Shown here: positions 6,670-15,819 of the stretch, piece after piece | Position numbering within the stretch: the first letter of the stretch is position 1 | Layout: the number at the start of each line of letters is the position of its first letter | Source: Chitinophaga pinensis | Lineage (GTDB): Bacteria > Bacteroidota > Bacteroidia > Chitinophagales > Chitinophagaceae | DNA length: 64,000 nt | Assembly (NCBI GenBank): GCA_945862385.1 | Contig: CAMAXV010000012.1 | Coordinates: 1-64,000, forward strand | Reading direction: 5' to 3' | Made by a program: the position numbers and the translations under genes | Notes under the pieces: generated by a model | What the model was told of the DNA's origin: nothing | The model's database searches: none | The model's input: the letters and a program-made list of their open reading frames with translations, nothing else

Positions 6670-8031
6670 ATGAATATCAAAAACAACATTCTCGAAACCA
6701 TTGGCAATACCCCGTTAATCCGTTTGAATAACATCACCAAGGCACTCCCCTGTCAGGTACTGGCCAAGGTAGATTATTTCAACCCTGGCAATTCCATCAA
6801 AGACAGGATGGCACTGAAAATGGTTGAAGTAGCAGAAAGAGAAGGGAAACTGAAACCCGGTGGAACAATCATAGAATGCACATCCGGCAATACCGGAATG
6901 GGACTTGCTCTGGCAGCTGTAGTCAAGGGATACAAATGCATATTCACTACAACAGACAAACAATCAAAGGAAAAAATAGATATCCTCCGTGCAGTTGGTG
7001 CGGAGGTGATTGTTTGTCCAACCAACGTTGAACCTGAAGATCCGGGAAGTTATTATTCCGTTGCGAGAAGATTGGCAAGAGAAATTCCCAATTCTTTTCA
7101 TGCCAATCAGTATGATAATCTTGCCAACAGGCTGGCACACTATGAATCTACCGGACCGGAGATCTGGGAGCAGACTGATGGGAAAATCACCCATTTAATA
7201 TGTACTGCTGGCACAGGGGGAACAGTTACAGGTACCGCCATGTATCTGAAAGAAAAAAACCCGAACATCCAAATCTGGGCTATTGATGTATACGGCTCTT
7301 TGTTGACAAAATATTACCAGACGGGCATCAAAGATATGAGTGAAGTCCATCCATATATATCAGAAGGATTCGGAGAGGATTTTGTTCCTGAAAACTTTGA
7401 TATGTCTGTAATTGATCATTTTGAACAGGTAACAGATAAAGATGGGGCCATTATGGCCAGGAGGCTTGCAAAGGAAGAAGGGTTATTTTGCGGTTACAGT
7501 GCGGGAAGTTGTCTGCAGGGACTTATGCAATTAAGCAATCGGTTGAAACCTGATGATATCGCGGTTTGTATACTTCATGATCATGGAAGCCGCTATGTTG
7601 CCAAGATATATAACGATCAGTGGATGCTGGAAAGAGGTTTTCTTGAAGTAAAAACTTTCAAAGACATCGTGACCTCCAGGGGACAAAAACAAAAATTAAT
7701 CGTAGTTAATCCAGATCAACCCATTGCTGATGCCGTTGCATTGATGAAAAAATATGAAATAGAACATATTCCTGTCATGAATGGAAATGAACTGATAGGA
7801 TCTATCAGTGAAAACGGAATTTTCCAGAAAATGTTTTCAGATAATAACTTCAGTAAGGAACCCATAGGCAATGTGCTTGAAAACGCCTACCCAATGGTTG
7901 ATTACAATTCACCTGTTGAGAAAATAAGTAAACTTATCAGCAAAGAAAATGGAGCAGTCTTAAGTAAAGATGAGACAGGAACGCTTCATATTATCACAAA
8001 ATACGATATCTTACAGGCCCTCGCTAACTGA
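6670..8031 (+). CDS. cbs: Cystathionine beta-synthase-like PLP enzyme with CBS pair
   Basis: Fold-type II PLP enzyme of 453 residues. The catalytic domain occupies about 1-310, with the PLP lysine K44 in SIKDR, the phosphate/substrate loop TSGNTGMG near 80 and the glycine-rich GTGGT near 180. Two CBS motifs fill about 335-453. This architecture, without an N-terminal haem domain, is used for cystathionine beta-synthase or O-acetylserine sulfhydrylase in Bacteroidota. The CBS pair suggests regulation by an adenosyl ligand, though this is inferred. Likely role: transsulfuration or cysteine synthesis in the cytoplasm. Downstream, no gene is seen for more than 400 nt. Confidence 0.85.
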   Translation: MNIKNNILETIGNTPLIRLNNITKALPCQVLAKVDYFNPGNSIKDRMALKMVEVAEREGKLKPGGTIIECTSGNTGMGLALAAVVKGYKCIFTTTDKQSKEKIDILRAVGAEVIVCPTNVEPEDPGSYYSVARRLAREIPNSFHANQYDNLANRLAHYESTGPEIWEQTDGKITHLICTAGTGGTVTGTAMYLKEKNPNIQIWAIDVYGSLLTKYYQTGIKDMSEVHPYISEGFGEDFVPENFDMSVIDHFEQVTDKDGAIMARRLAKEEGLFCGYSAGSCLQGLMQLSNRLKPDDIAVCILHDHGSRYVAKIYNDQWMLERGFLEVKTFKDIVTSRGQKQKLIVVNPDQPIADAVALMKKYEIEHIPVMNGNELIGSISENGIFQKMFSDNNFSKEPIGNVLENAYPMVDYNSPVEKISKLISKENGAVLSKDETGTLHIITKYDILQALAN

Positions 8032-8169
8032 AAACGTAGAAATACTATTTCACCATACGTACTTTCACACCAAAAAGGGTAAAAACTGAATCCTGATAAA
8101 AGGGCGGTTTTGCTCTTGTTGAAAGCCTATGTGTGAATTATTTTTGTATCAGAAAGTTAAACGAAAAAC

Positions 8170-8405
8170 AAACGGACTTAAAAACCAACCATCCTGAAAA
8201 ACCAAAAACCATCCAATTCCTTTGAATCAGTCCTTCGTTTCTTGAATAAATTTTCTAACAATATCCAATAATCCAATAACTGAAAAACCGAAAAACCGAC
8301 AATCCAGAAAAACCAAAAAAATCCAATCATCCAAACAAAAACCAAATCCAGTATTTCCAAACATCCTATTCAAAAACCAAACATCCAATTGTCCTAAAGC
8401 CAACT
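8170..8405. repeat. A/C-rich low-complexity spacer
   Basis: The 477-nt gap between 8032 and 8508 holds no convincing gene. From about 8170 to 8405 the plus strand is nearly free of G and built from variants of two words, ATCCAAT and AAAAACC, in irregular order. Open frames on either strand in this stretch encode only F, W, L, I-rich low-complexity peptides and are artefacts. Similar decaying micro-repeat spacers are found in other Bacteroidota. Confidence 0.6.
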
Positions 8406-8476
8406 CCAATTCCTAAAAACCAAGGTACAGGACCGTGAAACGACATCACAACAATCCAACTGGCTGAAAAAGACAT

Positions 8477-8504
8477 AAAGACCCGGTGTTCTCACCGGGT
8501 CTTT
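8477..8504. terminator. Terminator at the end of the his operon
   Basis: A perfect 12-bp stem AAAGACCCGGTG / CACCGGGTCTTT with loop TTCT begins 4 nt after the hisB stop codon. It can also act on plus-strand transcripts, where TTTCATTTT follows. Its position shows that the local his transcript ends at hisB. Confidence 0.9.
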
Positions 8505-8508
8505 CATT

Positions 8509-9648
8509 TTAAATGATACCTTTTGTGGTAGGCAATGCATCATGAAAGGGATCTTTTCTTACTGCCATTCTGATGGTTTTTGCAAATGCTTTAAAAATAG
8601 CTTCGATTTTGTGGTGTTCATTTTCTCCTGAGCAGGAAATATTGAGGTTACATTTTGCTGCATCCGAGAAAGATTTGAAGAAATGAAAAAACATTTCTGT
8701 TGGCATATCCCCTATTTTCTCTCTGTTAAAGCTCGCATTCCATACAATCCAGTTCCTTCCTCCAAAGTCAATTAAAACTTTAGCCTCAGCCTCATCCATT
8801 GGTAATGCAAAACCATACCGCTCCATACCCCGTTTATCAGATAAAGCCAAGTACATGGCTTCGCCCAACGCGATTCCTGTATCCTCTATTGTATGATGTT
8901 CATCTATGTGTAAATCCCCGTTGACCTGTATACTCAGATCCATTTTCCCGTGCCTCGCAATCTGATCGAGCATGTGGTCAAAAAATCCAATACCGGTTTT
9001 GATATGTGAAATACCGGAACCATCAACATCCAGTTTGATTGCAATTTTAGTTTCACTTGTATTTCTTATATGCTCTACCCTTCTTAATCCATTCTTGAGG
9101 TAAGCATAAATACTTGACCAATCTTGTGTTTCCAGTGCCACGGCTGATTGCAGCTCAGGCGAAAGTTTATCAAGCTCGATAAATCCTGCCCCTCCTGGAT
9201 TGTTCAAAAGAATACATTTACATCCCAGGTTGTTTGCAAGCTGAATATCCGTAATTCTGTCGCCTATCACAAGTGAACCCGCCAAATCATATTTATCAGC
9301 CTGAAAATAACTTGTCAGCATACCCGTTCCGGGTTTTCTGTTTGGGGAATTCTCTTCTGGAAGACTGGGATCAATATGTACAGCATCAAAAGCAATCCCC
9401 TCTCCCGCCAGTGTTTTCATAATATGATTATGAACCGGCTCAAAAGTATCCAAAGGAAATGAACTGGTACCTAATCCATCCTGATTGGAAACCATCACCA
9501 TTTCAAAATCAAACTCCCTGTTAATACGAGACAGATACTGAAATACCTCAGGATAAAAATTCAGTTTATCAAAAGTATCAATCTGAAACGTTGGTGGAGC
9601 CTCGAGTATAAGTGTCCCATCCCTATCTATAAATAAAACTTTCTTCAT
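8509..9648 (-). CDS. hisB: Bifunctional histidinol-phosphatase / IGP dehydratase
   Basis: Fused enzyme of 379 residues. The N-terminal HAD-type histidinol-phosphate phosphatase (about 1-165) carries the DxDxT motif as DRDGT at residues 7-11. The C-terminal imidazoleglycerol-phosphate dehydratase (about 185-379) carries the metal-binding HHTIED, FDHMLDQIARH and a late EHHK segment. It catalyses the sixth and eighth steps of histidine synthesis. Its ATG overlaps the hisC stop as ATGA, so translation is coupled. The terminator at 8477-8504 follows immediately. Confidence 0.97.
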   Translation of the reverse strand: MKKVLFIDRDGTLILEAPPTFQIDTFDKLNFYPEVFQYLSRINREFDFEMVMVSNQDGLGTSSFPLDTFEPVHNHIMKTLAGEGIAFDAVHIDPSLPEENSPNRKPGTGMLTSYFQADKYDLAGSLVIGDRITDIQLANNLGCKCILLNNPGGAGFIELDKLSPELQSAVALETQDWSSIYAYLKNGLRRVEHIRNTSETKIAIKLDVDGSGISHIKTGIGFFDHMLDQIARHGKMDLSIQVNGDLHIDEHHTIEDTGIALGEAMYLALSDKRGMERYGFALPMDEAEAKVLIDFGGRNWIVWNASFNREKIGDMPTEMFFHFFKSFSDAAKCNLNISCSGENEHHKIEAIFKAFAKTIRMAVRKDPFHDALPTTKGII

Positions 9649-10706
9649 GGCATTGTAGTTTGGCTGTATCCAGAAATATTTTCAAGTAATTGCTCATTCT
9701 CAGCTGAAGTGCCAACAGTAATCCTTAAACACTGGTCGCATAACAATACATTGCTTCTGTCTCGCAGCACAATTCCTTTTTCCAAAAGATAATTATACAT
9801 GGATTTTGCATCCTTAAACTTCACCAGCAGGAAATTGGCATCAGACGGATAAACAATCAAAACCTGATTACATTTTAGAAGATCAGCTTCAAGCTTTTTC
9901 CTTTCATCCACCAAAACACGAATCATATCATTAACCTGACCAACTTCATCCAACGCATTCATGACAAGATCCTGCACTGGCTGACTGATATTATAGGGCG
10001 GTTTGACTTTATTCAGGTAGCCAATTATTTCCGGGGAAGCAAATGCCATTCCAAGTCTTAATGCTGCAAGACCCCATGCCTTACTTAAGGTTTGTAATAT
10101 AACCAGGTTGGGATAATCAGTTAAATCAGTAACGAAGGAACGCTGTCTGGAGAAATTGATATATGCTTCATCAATAACAACCAGTCCGTCGAAATTATTC
10201 AACACCATTTCAATATCCTGCCTGTCAATACTGTTTCCGGAAGGGTTGTTTGGTGAACAAATCCAGATTATTTTGGTATTGGGCCTGATGGCTTCTTCAA
10301 GCGCGGGAAGATCAAGTTGAAAATTGGCGGTAAGCGGAACCCTGTTCAGACTTATATTATTGATGTTGGCAGAAACTTCATACATACCGTATGTGGGTGG
10401 ACAGATGATGACTTCATCCAGGGCCGGTTCACAAAAACATCTAAACAATAAATCGATCGGTTCATCACTGCCATTGCCAAGAAAAATTTGTTCAACCGGA
10501 ACTTGTTTAATGGCTGACAGTTTCTCTTTAATTTTCCATTGTAAAGGATCCGGATAACGGTTGTACCACTTCAACAGCGGGGAACCAAGTGAGTTCTCAT
10601 TGGCATCGAGAAAAATACTTGCATCTCCCTTAAACTCATCTCGTGCAGAAGAATAAGGCTTGAGCGATTTGATATTATTTCTTACTAAATTGTCCGGACT
10701 AAACAT
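9645..10706 (-). CDS. hisC: Histidinol-phosphate aminotransferase
   Basis: Fold-type I PLP aminotransferase of 353 residues, the usual size. The PLP lysine lies in TLSKAWGLAALRLG, the substrate and cofactor segments in NGSDEPIDLLFR and CSPNNPSGN, and VVIDEAYINF precedes the lysine. It converts imidazole-acetol phosphate to histidinol phosphate. The ATG overlaps the end of hisD by 8 nt and the stop overlaps hisB by 4 nt, as expected for a tight operon. Confidence 0.97.
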   Translation of the reverse strand: MFSPDNLVRNNIKSLKPYSSARDEFKGDASIFLDANENSLGSPLLKWYNRYPDPLQWKIKEKLSAIKQVPVEQIFLGNGSDEPIDLLFRCFCEPALDEVIICPPTYGMYEVSANINNISLNRVPLTANFQLDLPALEEAIRPNTKIIWICSPNNPSGNSIDRQDIEMVLNNFDGLVVIDEAYINFSRQRSFVTDLTDYPNLVILQTLSKAWGLAALRLGMAFASPEIIGYLNKVKPPYNISQPVQDLVMNALDEVGQVNDMIRVLVDERKKLEADLLKCNQVLIVYPSDANFLLVKFKDAKSMYNYLLEKGIVLRDRSNVLLCDQCLRITVGTSAENEQLLENISGYSQTTMP

Positions 10707-11994
10707 CTTTCAGGGATTTAATTCTGATTCTTACAGCTTCTGCATGAGCATCAAGCCCCTCAGCTTCAGCCATGGTAATAATTGTTTGACCAAGATGCTT
10801 TATACCATCAGCGGTTATCTGCTGAAATGTTACCTTCCTGATAAAACTATCTAAACTTACGCCACTGTAGGCCCTTGCATACCCATTAGTAGGCAGGGTA
10901 TGATTGGTTCCGCTTGCATAGTCCCCAGCACTTTCTGGTGTATAATTACCAAGGAATACAGATCCGGCATGCGTAACCTTTGAAACAAAATAACTTGCTT
11001 TATCTGATGCGATAATCAGGTGTTCTGCAGCATAGGCATTCACAAGCTCCATTCCTTCATCCAGGTTGTGAACAAGAATTGCTTTGCTGTTTTCGAGAGC
11101 AGATGCGGCTAATTTTTTCCTTTCCAATCGCTCAAGTTGAATCCTCAACTCCCGAAGGGTTTCTGAAAGCACAAATTCTGAATCAGAAACCAAAAAGACC
11201 TGTGAATCAATGCCATGCTCAGCCTGGGAAAGTAAGTCTGCGGCAATGAATGTCGGATTGGCAGATGAATCCGCCAGGATACAAACTTCACTCGGACCAG
11301 CAGGCATGTCAATAGCCACACCATTTAGTTGAATAAGTTGTTTAGCAGCGGTAACGTACTGGTTACCCGGACCAAAAATTTTATCTACTTTGGGAATGGA
11401 TTCAGTACCAACACCCATAGCCGCAATTGCCTGCGCGCCTCCTACTTTGTAAATTTCACTTATTCCTGTTTTCTGAGCAGCATATAAAATAGCAGGATTT
11501 ACCTGACCATTTTTGTTCGCCGGCGTACACAAAACAACTTCTTTACAGCCTGCAAGCTGAGCTGGTATCCCCAACATCAGCACTGTTGAAAAAAGAGGCG
11601 CCGTGCCACCAGGAATATACAAACCTACCCTTTCAATGGCAATGGACTGACGCCAACAAATTACCCCAGGAGAGGTTTCAATCTTTTTTACATCATCAAC
11701 CTGACTTGCATGAAATCTGGTTATATTGCTGAATGCCAGGTCAATAGCTTTTTTCAATTCAGAACTCAATTCACCTATACCAATCCGGATTTCTTCATTG
11801 GTAATTCTCAGTTCCCCATTTAATCCGCCATCAAATTTATTGATGTATTCAAAAAGTGCAGTATCCCCATCTGTTTTTATATCTGCAATGATTTTACTCA
11901 CTGTTGTCATTAACGCACCGCTATCCAGTTCAGGCCTGGAAACAAGCTGCTTCCACGTTTCTTTTTCAGGATACTTAATGATTTGCATAAGCAT
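10699..11994 (-). CDS. hisD: Histidinol dehydrogenase
   Basis: Zinc- and NAD-dependent enzyme of 431 residues that oxidises histidinol to histidine in two steps. Family segments are visible: PGGTAPLFSTVLMLGIPA, GAQAIAA, DKIFGPGNQYV, AGPSEVCILAD, the metal/catalytic HGIDSQ, and the late NHTLPT. A start two codons in (MQIIKYP) is also possible. The start lies 3 nt after the hisG stop, so the two are co-transcribed. Confidence 0.97.
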   Translation of the reverse strand: MLMQIIKYPEKETWKQLVSRPELDSGALMTTVSKIIADIKTDGDTALFEYINKFDGGLNGELRITNEEIRIGIGELSSELKKAIDLAFSNITRFHASQVDDVKKIETSPGVICWRQSIAIERVGLYIPGGTAPLFSTVLMLGIPAQLAGCKEVVLCTPANKNGQVNPAILYAAQKTGISEIYKVGGAQAIAAMGVGTESIPKVDKIFGPGNQYVTAAKQLIQLNGVAIDMPAGPSEVCILADSSANPTFIAADLLSQAEHGIDSQVFLVSDSEFVLSETLRELRIQLERLERKKLAASALENSKAILVHNLDEGMELVNAYAAEHLIIASDKASYFVSKVTHAGSVFLGNYTPESAGDYASGTNHTLPTNGYARAYSGVSLDSFIRKVTFQQITADGIKHLGQTIITMAEAEGLDAHAEAVRIRIKSLKDV

Positions 11995-11997
11995 AAT

Positions 11998-12849
11998 TTA
12001 GATGATCATTTTTTCTATTGGAACAACAAGTATACCTTCCGCACCAGCATCTTTGAGTCTTTCTATCCTATCCCAGAATTCATCTTCACTCAACACACTG
12101 TGAACACTGCTCCACCCGCTTTGAGCCAGAGGTAAAACAGTTGGACTCCTCATCCCGGGGAGAATGGCAATAATTTTTTCAAGCTGATCATTTGGCGCAT
12201 TAAGCAGTACATATTTTGTTTTTTTCGCCTTCTTGACAGCCCTGATCCTGAACAATAACTTATCCAGAATGGATTGTTGTGCAGGGGTTAAACCCGGTTT
12301 GGCTACCATTACAGCCTGCGACTCCAGGATAATATCTACCTCCTTCAAACCATTCATAAACAAGGTACCACCGCTACTTACCAGATCTGCAACTGCATCT
12401 GACAGTCCAATTCCGGGAGCAATTTCAACTGAACCACTGATTTCGTGTATTGATGCATTGACTTGATTATCAGACAAATAGCTCTTCACAAGTGCAGGGT
12501 AACTGGTAGCGATACGCTTGCCTTCCAAATCTTTAATCCCAGTATAGTCAAATGTCTTGGGAACTGCGATGGATAGGCGGCATTTTCCAAAACCGAGCGA
12601 CTCTACAGTTATAACTTTCCTACCTTTCTCAAGCAAAACGTTTTGTCCAACTATACCGATATCAGCTACCCCATCTTCCACATACTCAGGAATATCATCA
12701 TCACGCAGGAAAAAAACTTCCAGTGGAAAATTTTCCGACACTGTTCTCAACCTGTCTTTTACGTTGCGAAGATCGATTCCACACTCCTTCAATAACTGAA
12801 CCGAATCTTCATACAGTCGACCAGATTTTTGTACCGCTATTCTCAACAT
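11998..12849 (-). CDS. hisG: ATP phosphoribosyltransferase, long form
   Basis: First enzyme of histidine synthesis, joining ATP and PRPP. The 283-residue length and the C-terminal regulatory domain (about 210-283, ending LVVPIEKMI) mark the long, HisZ-independent type that is feedback-inhibited by histidine. The N-terminus LRIAVQKSGRLYEDS and the PRPP loop region SGGTLFMNGLKEV are typical. It is the first gene of the operon, behind the attenuator at 12871-12986, so it is subject to both allosteric and transcriptional control. Confidence 0.96.
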   Translation of the reverse strand: MLRIAVQKSGRLYEDSVQLLKECGIDLRNVKDRLRTVSENFPLEVFFLRDDDIPEYVEDGVADIGIVGQNVLLEKGRKVITVESLGFGKCRLSIAVPKTFDYTGIKDLEGKRIATSYPALVKSYLSDNQVNASIHEISGSVEIAPGIGLSDAVADLVSSGGTLFMNGLKEVDIILESQAVMVAKPGLTPAQQSILDKLLFRIRAVKKAKKTKYVLLNAPNDQLEKIIAILPGMRSPTVLPLAQSGWSSVHSVLSEDEFWDRIERLKDAGAEGILVVPIEKMII

Positions 12850-12870
12850 GACTTATTATTTTTAAGGCGT

Positions 12871-12933
12871 TAAAATAAAAAAGGCTTACCATTGGCAAGC
12901 CTGAATTATGTATACATCACATCAAGGCCCACC
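12871..12933 (-). promoter_or_regulatory. his operon attenuator (terminator and antiterminator)
   Basis: On the minus strand, AGGCTTGCC (12894-12902) pairs with GGTAAGCCT (12882-12890) around a 3-nt loop and is followed by a run of U, forming a terminator 22 nt before the hisG region. The same AGGCTTGCC can instead pair along all nine bases with GGTGGGCCT (12925-12933; three G-U pairs), which lies right at the leader stop codon. These are mutually exclusive structures, as in classic ribosome-mediated attenuation: stalling at the His codons leaves the antiterminator free to form. Confidence 0.85.
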
Positions 12934-12974
12934 TAAGGGATAAGATGATGATGGATATGTATGTTTGTTGACAC
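12933..12974 (-). CDS. hisL: Histidine leader peptide
   Basis: A 13-codon frame from GTG (12974) to TAG (12933) reads MSTNIHIHHHLIP, with four His codons in six positions (residues 6, 8, 9, 10). It is followed directly by the antiterminator/terminator region and then hisG. No ATG is available. The predicted transcription start, 5-7 nt past the -7 box at 12979-12986, falls at about the GTG itself, so the leader may be translated from a leaderless mRNA. Confidence 0.85.
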   Translation of the reverse strand: MSTNIHIHHHLIP

Positions 12975-12978
12975 GATG

Positions 12979-12986
12979 CAAAAGTA
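12979..12986 (-). promoter_or_regulatory. his operon promoter, -7 box
   Basis: Reads TACTTTTG on the minus strand (consensus TAnnTTTG), immediately upstream of the leader peptide. Confidence 0.7.
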
Positions 12987-13052
12987 GTATTGAAAAACAT
13001 TACTGCCAAAAATCAGGCTTAATTTATAAAATGGTACTAAATTGAGTTTATT

Positions 13053-13856
13053 ATGAAAAAAATACTCTTCTCAAGCCTTGCCAGCATAATTATTGCCAGT
13101 AGTATGGTTCAGAACCTGAACGGTCAAAGCCAGGCAGATAAATGGAAGCTTATATGGTCTGATGAATTTGAAGTAAATGGACTTCCAGACAGCAGCAAAT
13201 GGGGATATGATACAGGTGGAAATGGATGGGGTAACAACGAGCTGCAATATTATACTGCAAAAAGATCAAAAAATGCCCGTGTTGAAAACGGTGTACTGAT
13301 AGTTGAAGCCCATCAGGAACCAATAGAAGATAAGTCATTCAGTTCTGCGCGACTGGTTACGAGGGGAAAAGCAGCCTGGAGTGAAGGAAAAATAGAAGTA
13401 AGGGCTAAGTTACCTTCCGGAGTTGGAACCTGGCCTGCAATCTGGATGCTGGCATCTACAGTACCATTACGCTGGCCTGAAGATGGAGAGATTGATATTA
13501 TGGAACATGTTGGATTTGATCATGGCACAGTTCATGGCACAATTCACACCAAAAAATACAATCACATTATTGGAACCCAAAAGGCCAATCAGATAAAGGT
13601 TCCGGATTGTGCTGAACAATTTCACACCTATCAACTCGAATGGAATAAAGACGTGTTGAAAATCGGAATGGATGGTGTCTATTACTTCAACTATCCCAAT
13701 GAAAAATCTGGTGTTGATGCATGGCCATTTGACAACAAAATGTACCTCATCCTAAATCTGGCTGTTGGAGGCAACTGGGGAGGACAGAAGGGCGTAGATA
13801 AAACAATTTGGCCCCGGAAAATGGAAGTCGATTTCGTTCGGGTTTACCAGCATTAG
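13053..13856 (+). CDS. Secreted GH16 beta-glucanase (laminarinase-like)
   Basis: Exported glycoside hydrolase family 16 enzyme of 267 residues. The signal peptide runs to about residue 24 (NLNGQ). The catalytic signature GEIDIMEH gives nucleophile E146, D148 and acid/base E151. Aromatic substrate-cleft residues include WSDEF near 35, WPAIWM near 127-132 and the terminal VDFVRVYQ strand. The methionine-bulged ExDxxE motif is the one found in beta-1,3- and mixed-linkage glucanases, so laminarin-type glucans are likely substrates; the exact specificity is inferred. It lies 21 nt before a secreted M1 peptidase and is probably co-transcribed with it. Confidence 0.92.
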   Translation: MKKILFSSLASIIIASSMVQNLNGQSQADKWKLIWSDEFEVNGLPDSSKWGYDTGGNGWGNNELQYYTAKRSKNARVENGVLIVEAHQEPIEDKSFSSARLVTRGKAAWSEGKIEVRAKLPSGVGTWPAIWMLASTVPLRWPEDGEIDIMEHVGFDHGTVHGTIHTKKYNHIIGTQKANQIKVPDCAEQFHTYQLEWNKDVLKIGMDGVYYFNYPNEKSGVDAWPFDNKMYLILNLAVGGNWGGQKGVDKTIWPRKMEVDFVRVYQH

Positions 13857-13877
13857 TAAGCGTAATCAAACTTAAAT

Positions 13878-15809
13878 ATGAATAAAACAACTTCAGTTTT
13901 CGTGTATATCATGCTCATAATGAGCTCTTTAGTCGCTAAATCTCAGTCGACCAGGTGGCAGCAGCGTGTACATTACAAGATGGATGTGGTGGTTGATGCC
14001 GGTGGAAATAAATTTTCAGGTAAGCAACGTCTGGATTACTGGAATAATTCACCTGATACAATGCGGGTCTTGTACTACCACCTCCAGTGGAATGCATTTC
14101 AACCCGGGAGCATGATGGATTTGCGCAGTCAGGAGATCGGAAAAAGGATTGTAAGAGGCCGGCCAGATTGGGATGCTCGTGTAAAAGACAGGATTTCAAA
14201 GTTAAAGCCTGACGAAATTGGCTATCAGCAGGTAAACAATCTCAAGGTAAATGGCGAGCCACAGAAAACAACCCTTTATGAAACCATACTCAAAGTAGAG
14301 CTTTCCAAACCCATATTTCCACAATCCAGGGCAGTGATTGAACTGGATTTCAATGCCCAGGTTCCGGTACAAATCCGGAGAAGCGGACGTGATAACGAGG
14401 AAGGTGTTAGGTTCAGCATGGCACAATGGTATCCCAAACTTTGTGAATACGATGAACAAGGCTGGCATCCTACGCCTTATGTAGCCCGTGAATTTTATGG
14501 TGTCTGGGGTGATTTCGATGTCAACATTCAGATCGACAGTAAATATGTGGTTGCAGCTAGCGGATATTTGCAAAATGCACATGAAATAGGTTTCGGATAT
14601 GAAAAGCAATCCACTTTACCTCTTAAAGTAGGCAAAGGACCTACCCATACCTGGAAATTCAAGGCTCCGAATGTTCATGATTTTGTTTGGGCTGCAGATC
14701 CGGGCTATGTACACAACACTAAAACTGTAAGGAAAGGACTCGTTCTGCATGCTTTTTATAAAATTGATTCTGCAGCCCTAACCAGGCAATTTGAGTCCTT
14801 GTCCCCCAGAATGAAACAGGGATCAAGTGCCATGAAATTTATTGCAAACTATAAAATGGAATGGGACAGTGTCCTGGAACTGGCGGCAAAAGCAATACCC
14901 TACATGGATAAAGCCTATGGCGAGTACCCATACAAGCAATATTCATTCATACAAGGCGGCGACGGGGGGATGGAGTACCCTATGGCAACACTGCTCAAAG
15001 GTGCGGGAACTGGTGTTGTGATTCATGAATGGATGCACAGCTGGTATCAAATGATGCTCGGTACCAATGAATCTTTATATGCCTGGATGGACGAAGGTTT
15101 CACCAGTTTTGCAGAATCCAATGTACAGAATTACCTCAAAGGCAATATAGACTCATTTCCCCATCAGGATGCTTACAACTCCTACATTGCCCTGTCAAAA
15201 AGTGATTATAATGAACCGCTTACAACACATGCAGATCATTATGCCACAAACAGCGCTTATAGTATCAATGCTTATTCCAAGGGGGAAGTATTTATGGAGC
15301 AGCTAGGTTACATTGTAGGAGCTTCGGTAAGGGATAGTATTCTGCTCAAGTATTTTAACACCTGGAAATACAAACATCCGCAGTTGAATGATCTGATTCG
15401 GATTGCTGAAAAAACAAGTGGCATTCAGCTGGATTGGTACAAAGATTTCTTCGTGAATACCAACAAAACAATTGATTATGGCATCGATAGTCTTTGGGAT
15501 GAAGGTGGTAAAATGCAGATAAGGTTCAGAAACAATGGCACAATGCCCATGCCATTAGACATAGACCTCCTATTTAAGGATGGTAGCAGAGAAACAGTCT
15601 ATATACCACAGTACCTGATGTTCGGAGAAAAATCCAACGAAGAGCCTTCAATAAAGAGAACTGTTGGTTCTCCCTGGAAATGGACTCACCCTACCTACAC
15701 TATTTCGATTGACAGAAAATTACTGGATTTGAAAAAAATTGAAATAGATCCCAAAAAGAGAATGGCAGATACAGAAAGACGAAACAATAAACTGGAATTG
15801 AATTGGTAA
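13878..15809 (+). CDS. Secreted M1-family metallopeptidase
   Basis: Gluzincin peptidase of 643 residues with an N-terminal signal peptide (cleavage near KSQS, residue 23). The zinc site is H383-E-W-M-H387, with E406 as third ligand in WMDEGFTSFAE. The upstream GGDGGMEYP corresponds to the GxMEN substrate-anchoring motif of M1 aminopeptidases. An N-terminal beta-saddle domain precedes the catalytic domain. Likely extracytoplasmic aminopeptidase in peptide scavenging. It ends 10 nt before the convergent hybrid kinase gene, with no clear terminator between. Confidence 0.9.
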   Translation: MNKTTSVFVYIMLIMSSLVAKSQSTRWQQRVHYKMDVVVDAGGNKFSGKQRLDYWNNSPDTMRVLYYHLQWNAFQPGSMMDLRSQEIGKRIVRGRPDWDARVKDRISKLKPDEIGYQQVNNLKVNGEPQKTTLYETILKVELSKPIFPQSRAVIELDFNAQVPVQIRRSGRDNEEGVRFSMAQWYPKLCEYDEQGWHPTPYVAREFYGVWGDFDVNIQIDSKYVVAASGYLQNAHEIGFGYEKQSTLPLKVGKGPTHTWKFKAPNVHDFVWAADPGYVHNTKTVRKGLVLHAFYKIDSAALTRQFESLSPRMKQGSSAMKFIANYKMEWDSVLELAAKAIPYMDKAYGEYPYKQYSFIQGGDGGMEYPMATLLKGAGTGVVIHEWMHSWYQMMLGTNESLYAWMDEGFTSFAESNVQNYLKGNIDSFPHQDAYNSYIALSKSDYNEPLTTHADHYATNSAYSINAYSKGEVFMEQLGYIVGASVRDSILLKYFNTWKYKHPQLNDLIRIAEKTSGIQLDWYKDFFVNTNKTIDYGIDSLWDEGGKMQIRFRNNGTMPMPLDIDLLFKDGSRETVYIPQYLMFGEKSNEEPSIKRTVGSPWKWTHPTYTISIDRKLLDLKKIEIDPKKRMADTERRNNKLELNW

Positions 15810-15819
15810 GCAGAGGGAT

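Noticed and set aside
8178-8409. Two overlapping minus-strand frames of 60 codons rich in F, W, L and I
   Set aside because: Their composition comes from the A/C-rich word spacer; neither has a plausible start region or domain.
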